A stretch of DNA of 7,366 nt from Chryseobacterium gleum. Lineage in GTDB: Bacteria > Bacteroidota > Bacteroidia > Flavobacteriales_D > Crocinitomicaceae. The translations under genes were made by a program, and so were the position numbers. Positions 6,969 to 7,366 of this stretch are shown in pieces. Positions within the stretch are counted from its first letter, which is position 1, and every line of letters begins with the position of its first letter. Location of the stretch: contig CAMCQL010000092.1 in assembly GCA_945877005.1 (NCBI GenBank), positions 1 through 7,366 of the forward strand. The letters run 5' to 3'. The notes under the pieces were generated by a model that saw only the letters and a list, made by a program, of their open reading frames with translations, was not told where the DNA came from and did no database searches.

Positions 6969-7024
6969 CAATTGGTAGTTAGCCCAAATTTGTTCAATGT
7001 ATTTTTAAAGAAAAATAAAGACAT

Positions 7025-7054
7025 AAAAAAAGCTGATGGGGTACATCAGCTTTT
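7025..7054 (-). terminator. Intrinsic terminator of gltA
   Basis: A perfect 11-bp stem (7028-7038 with 7044-7054, core AGCTGATG) closes a 5-nt loop. Read on the minus strand it ends in a run of seven T, 20 nt after the gltA stop codon. On the plus strand the T-run is only four long before a G, so it should work mainly for gltA and poorly for the outer-membrane genes that converge on it. Confidence 0.85.
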
Positions 7055-7073
7055 GTATATATGTAATTGAATT

Positions 7074-7366
7074 TTATCTTTCTGAAATAGGTTGGTAGTG
7101 TCTTACTACTTCTCCAATGTAGATTTGACGAGGTCTTCCGATAGGTTCTTTGTTCTCTGTCATTTCTTTCCATTGTGCAATCCAACCTGGTAGACGTCCG
7201 ATTGCAAACATTACTGTAAACATTTCAGTTGGAATACCAATTGCTTTGTAAATAATTCCAGAATAGAAATCTACGTTTGGATATAAATTTCTTGATTTGA
7301 AATAATCGTCTTCTAATGCAACTTGCTCAAGTTGTTTTGCGATAGATAACAATGGGTCATTTACTC
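7074..7366 (-). CDS. gltA: Citrate synthase, C-terminal part (5' end outside window)
   Basis: The last 97 codons of citrate synthase, the enzyme that condenses oxaloacetate and acetyl-CoA in the first step of the TCA cycle. The frame is open to the right edge, so the gene starts beyond the window; an internal TTG at 7352 is not the start. The fragment has LYPNVDFYSG, whose Asp (codon 7271-7269) corresponds to the catalytic Asp362 of E. coli GltA. It also has the Arg of FAIGR (Arg387 equivalent) and the first Arg of RPRQ (Arg407 equivalent), which contact substrate. The motifs GWIAQW and IGRPRQIY are typical of the bacterial type II enzyme. The reading frame is intact and ends 20 nt before a strong hairpin terminator. 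Its orientation converges on the outer-membrane gene pair. Confidence 0.97.
   Translation of the reverse strand, partial: VNDPLLSIAKQLEQVALEDDYFKSRNLYPNVDFYSGIIYKAIGIPTEMFTVMFAIGRLPGWIAQWKEMTENKEPIGRPRQIYIGEVVRHYQPISER

Noticed and set aside
6914..6982. 22-codon plus-strand ORF starting inside the MITE and running into flanking DNA
   Set aside because: Too short and dependent on the insertion site for its stop codon; most likely spurious, though its start half would recur wherever the element is repeated.
6994..7185. Minus-strand frame of 63 codons overlapping the gltA 3' end
   Set aside because: It is out of frame with gltA, runs through its stop and terminator hairpin, and has no family resemblance.

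Overview
The window looks like ordinary chromosome from a member of the Bacteroidota, most likely the Flavobacteriia. It is AT-rich. Several gene starts are preceded by the Bacteroidota sigma factor -7 box TAnnTTTG rather than by an E. coli-type -10 box or a clear Shine-Dalgarno sequence. Predicted signal peptides are short and tend to be followed by Gln, and the one lipoprotein carries an acidic surface-export signature after its Cys, as in flavobacteria. No CRISPR array, tRNA, rRNA, phage gene or defence gene is visible.

Layout. On the minus strand, from 4133 down to the left edge, lie three genes. First is a secreted patatin-like phospholipase fused to a POTRA and Omp85-type beta-barrel (PlpD-like, type Vd architecture). 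After it comes a 356-residue protein with two VOC (glyoxalase/dioxygenase-fold) domains. The third is a putative surface lipoprotein whose ATG directly follows the VOC stop codon; it runs off the left edge. On the plus strand, diverging from the phospholipase, is a THUMP-domain 23S rRNA guanine-N2 methyltransferase of the RlmL type. It is followed by two tandem, equal-length (209 aa), distantly similar small outer-membrane beta-barrel-like proteins of unknown function. At the right edge the C-terminal end of citrate synthase (gltA) converges on them on the minus strand and ends in a clear hairpin terminator.

The most notable non-gene signal is a 121-bp element at 6848-6968. It has perfect 15-bp terminal inverted repeats and a 5-bp direct repeat (CAATT) on both sides, so it looks like a miniature non-autonomous transposable element (MITE). 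It inserted exactly at the end of the second outer-membrane gene and supplies two of the three bases of its stop codon. Removing it in silico restores one more codon, TGG (Trp), followed by TAG. The restored protein then aligns without gaps to the end of its upstream paralogue. The insertion therefore appears to have removed only the terminal aromatic residue of a beta-barrel protein.

Most genes here act at the cell envelope (phospholipase-barrel, lipoprotein, two small barrels). The methyltransferase and citrate synthase are housekeeping genes. I see no coherent new multi-gene system; the reportable novelty lies in the mobile element and its junction, the possibly leaderless phospholipase promoter, and the uncharacterised VOC and outer-membrane proteins.
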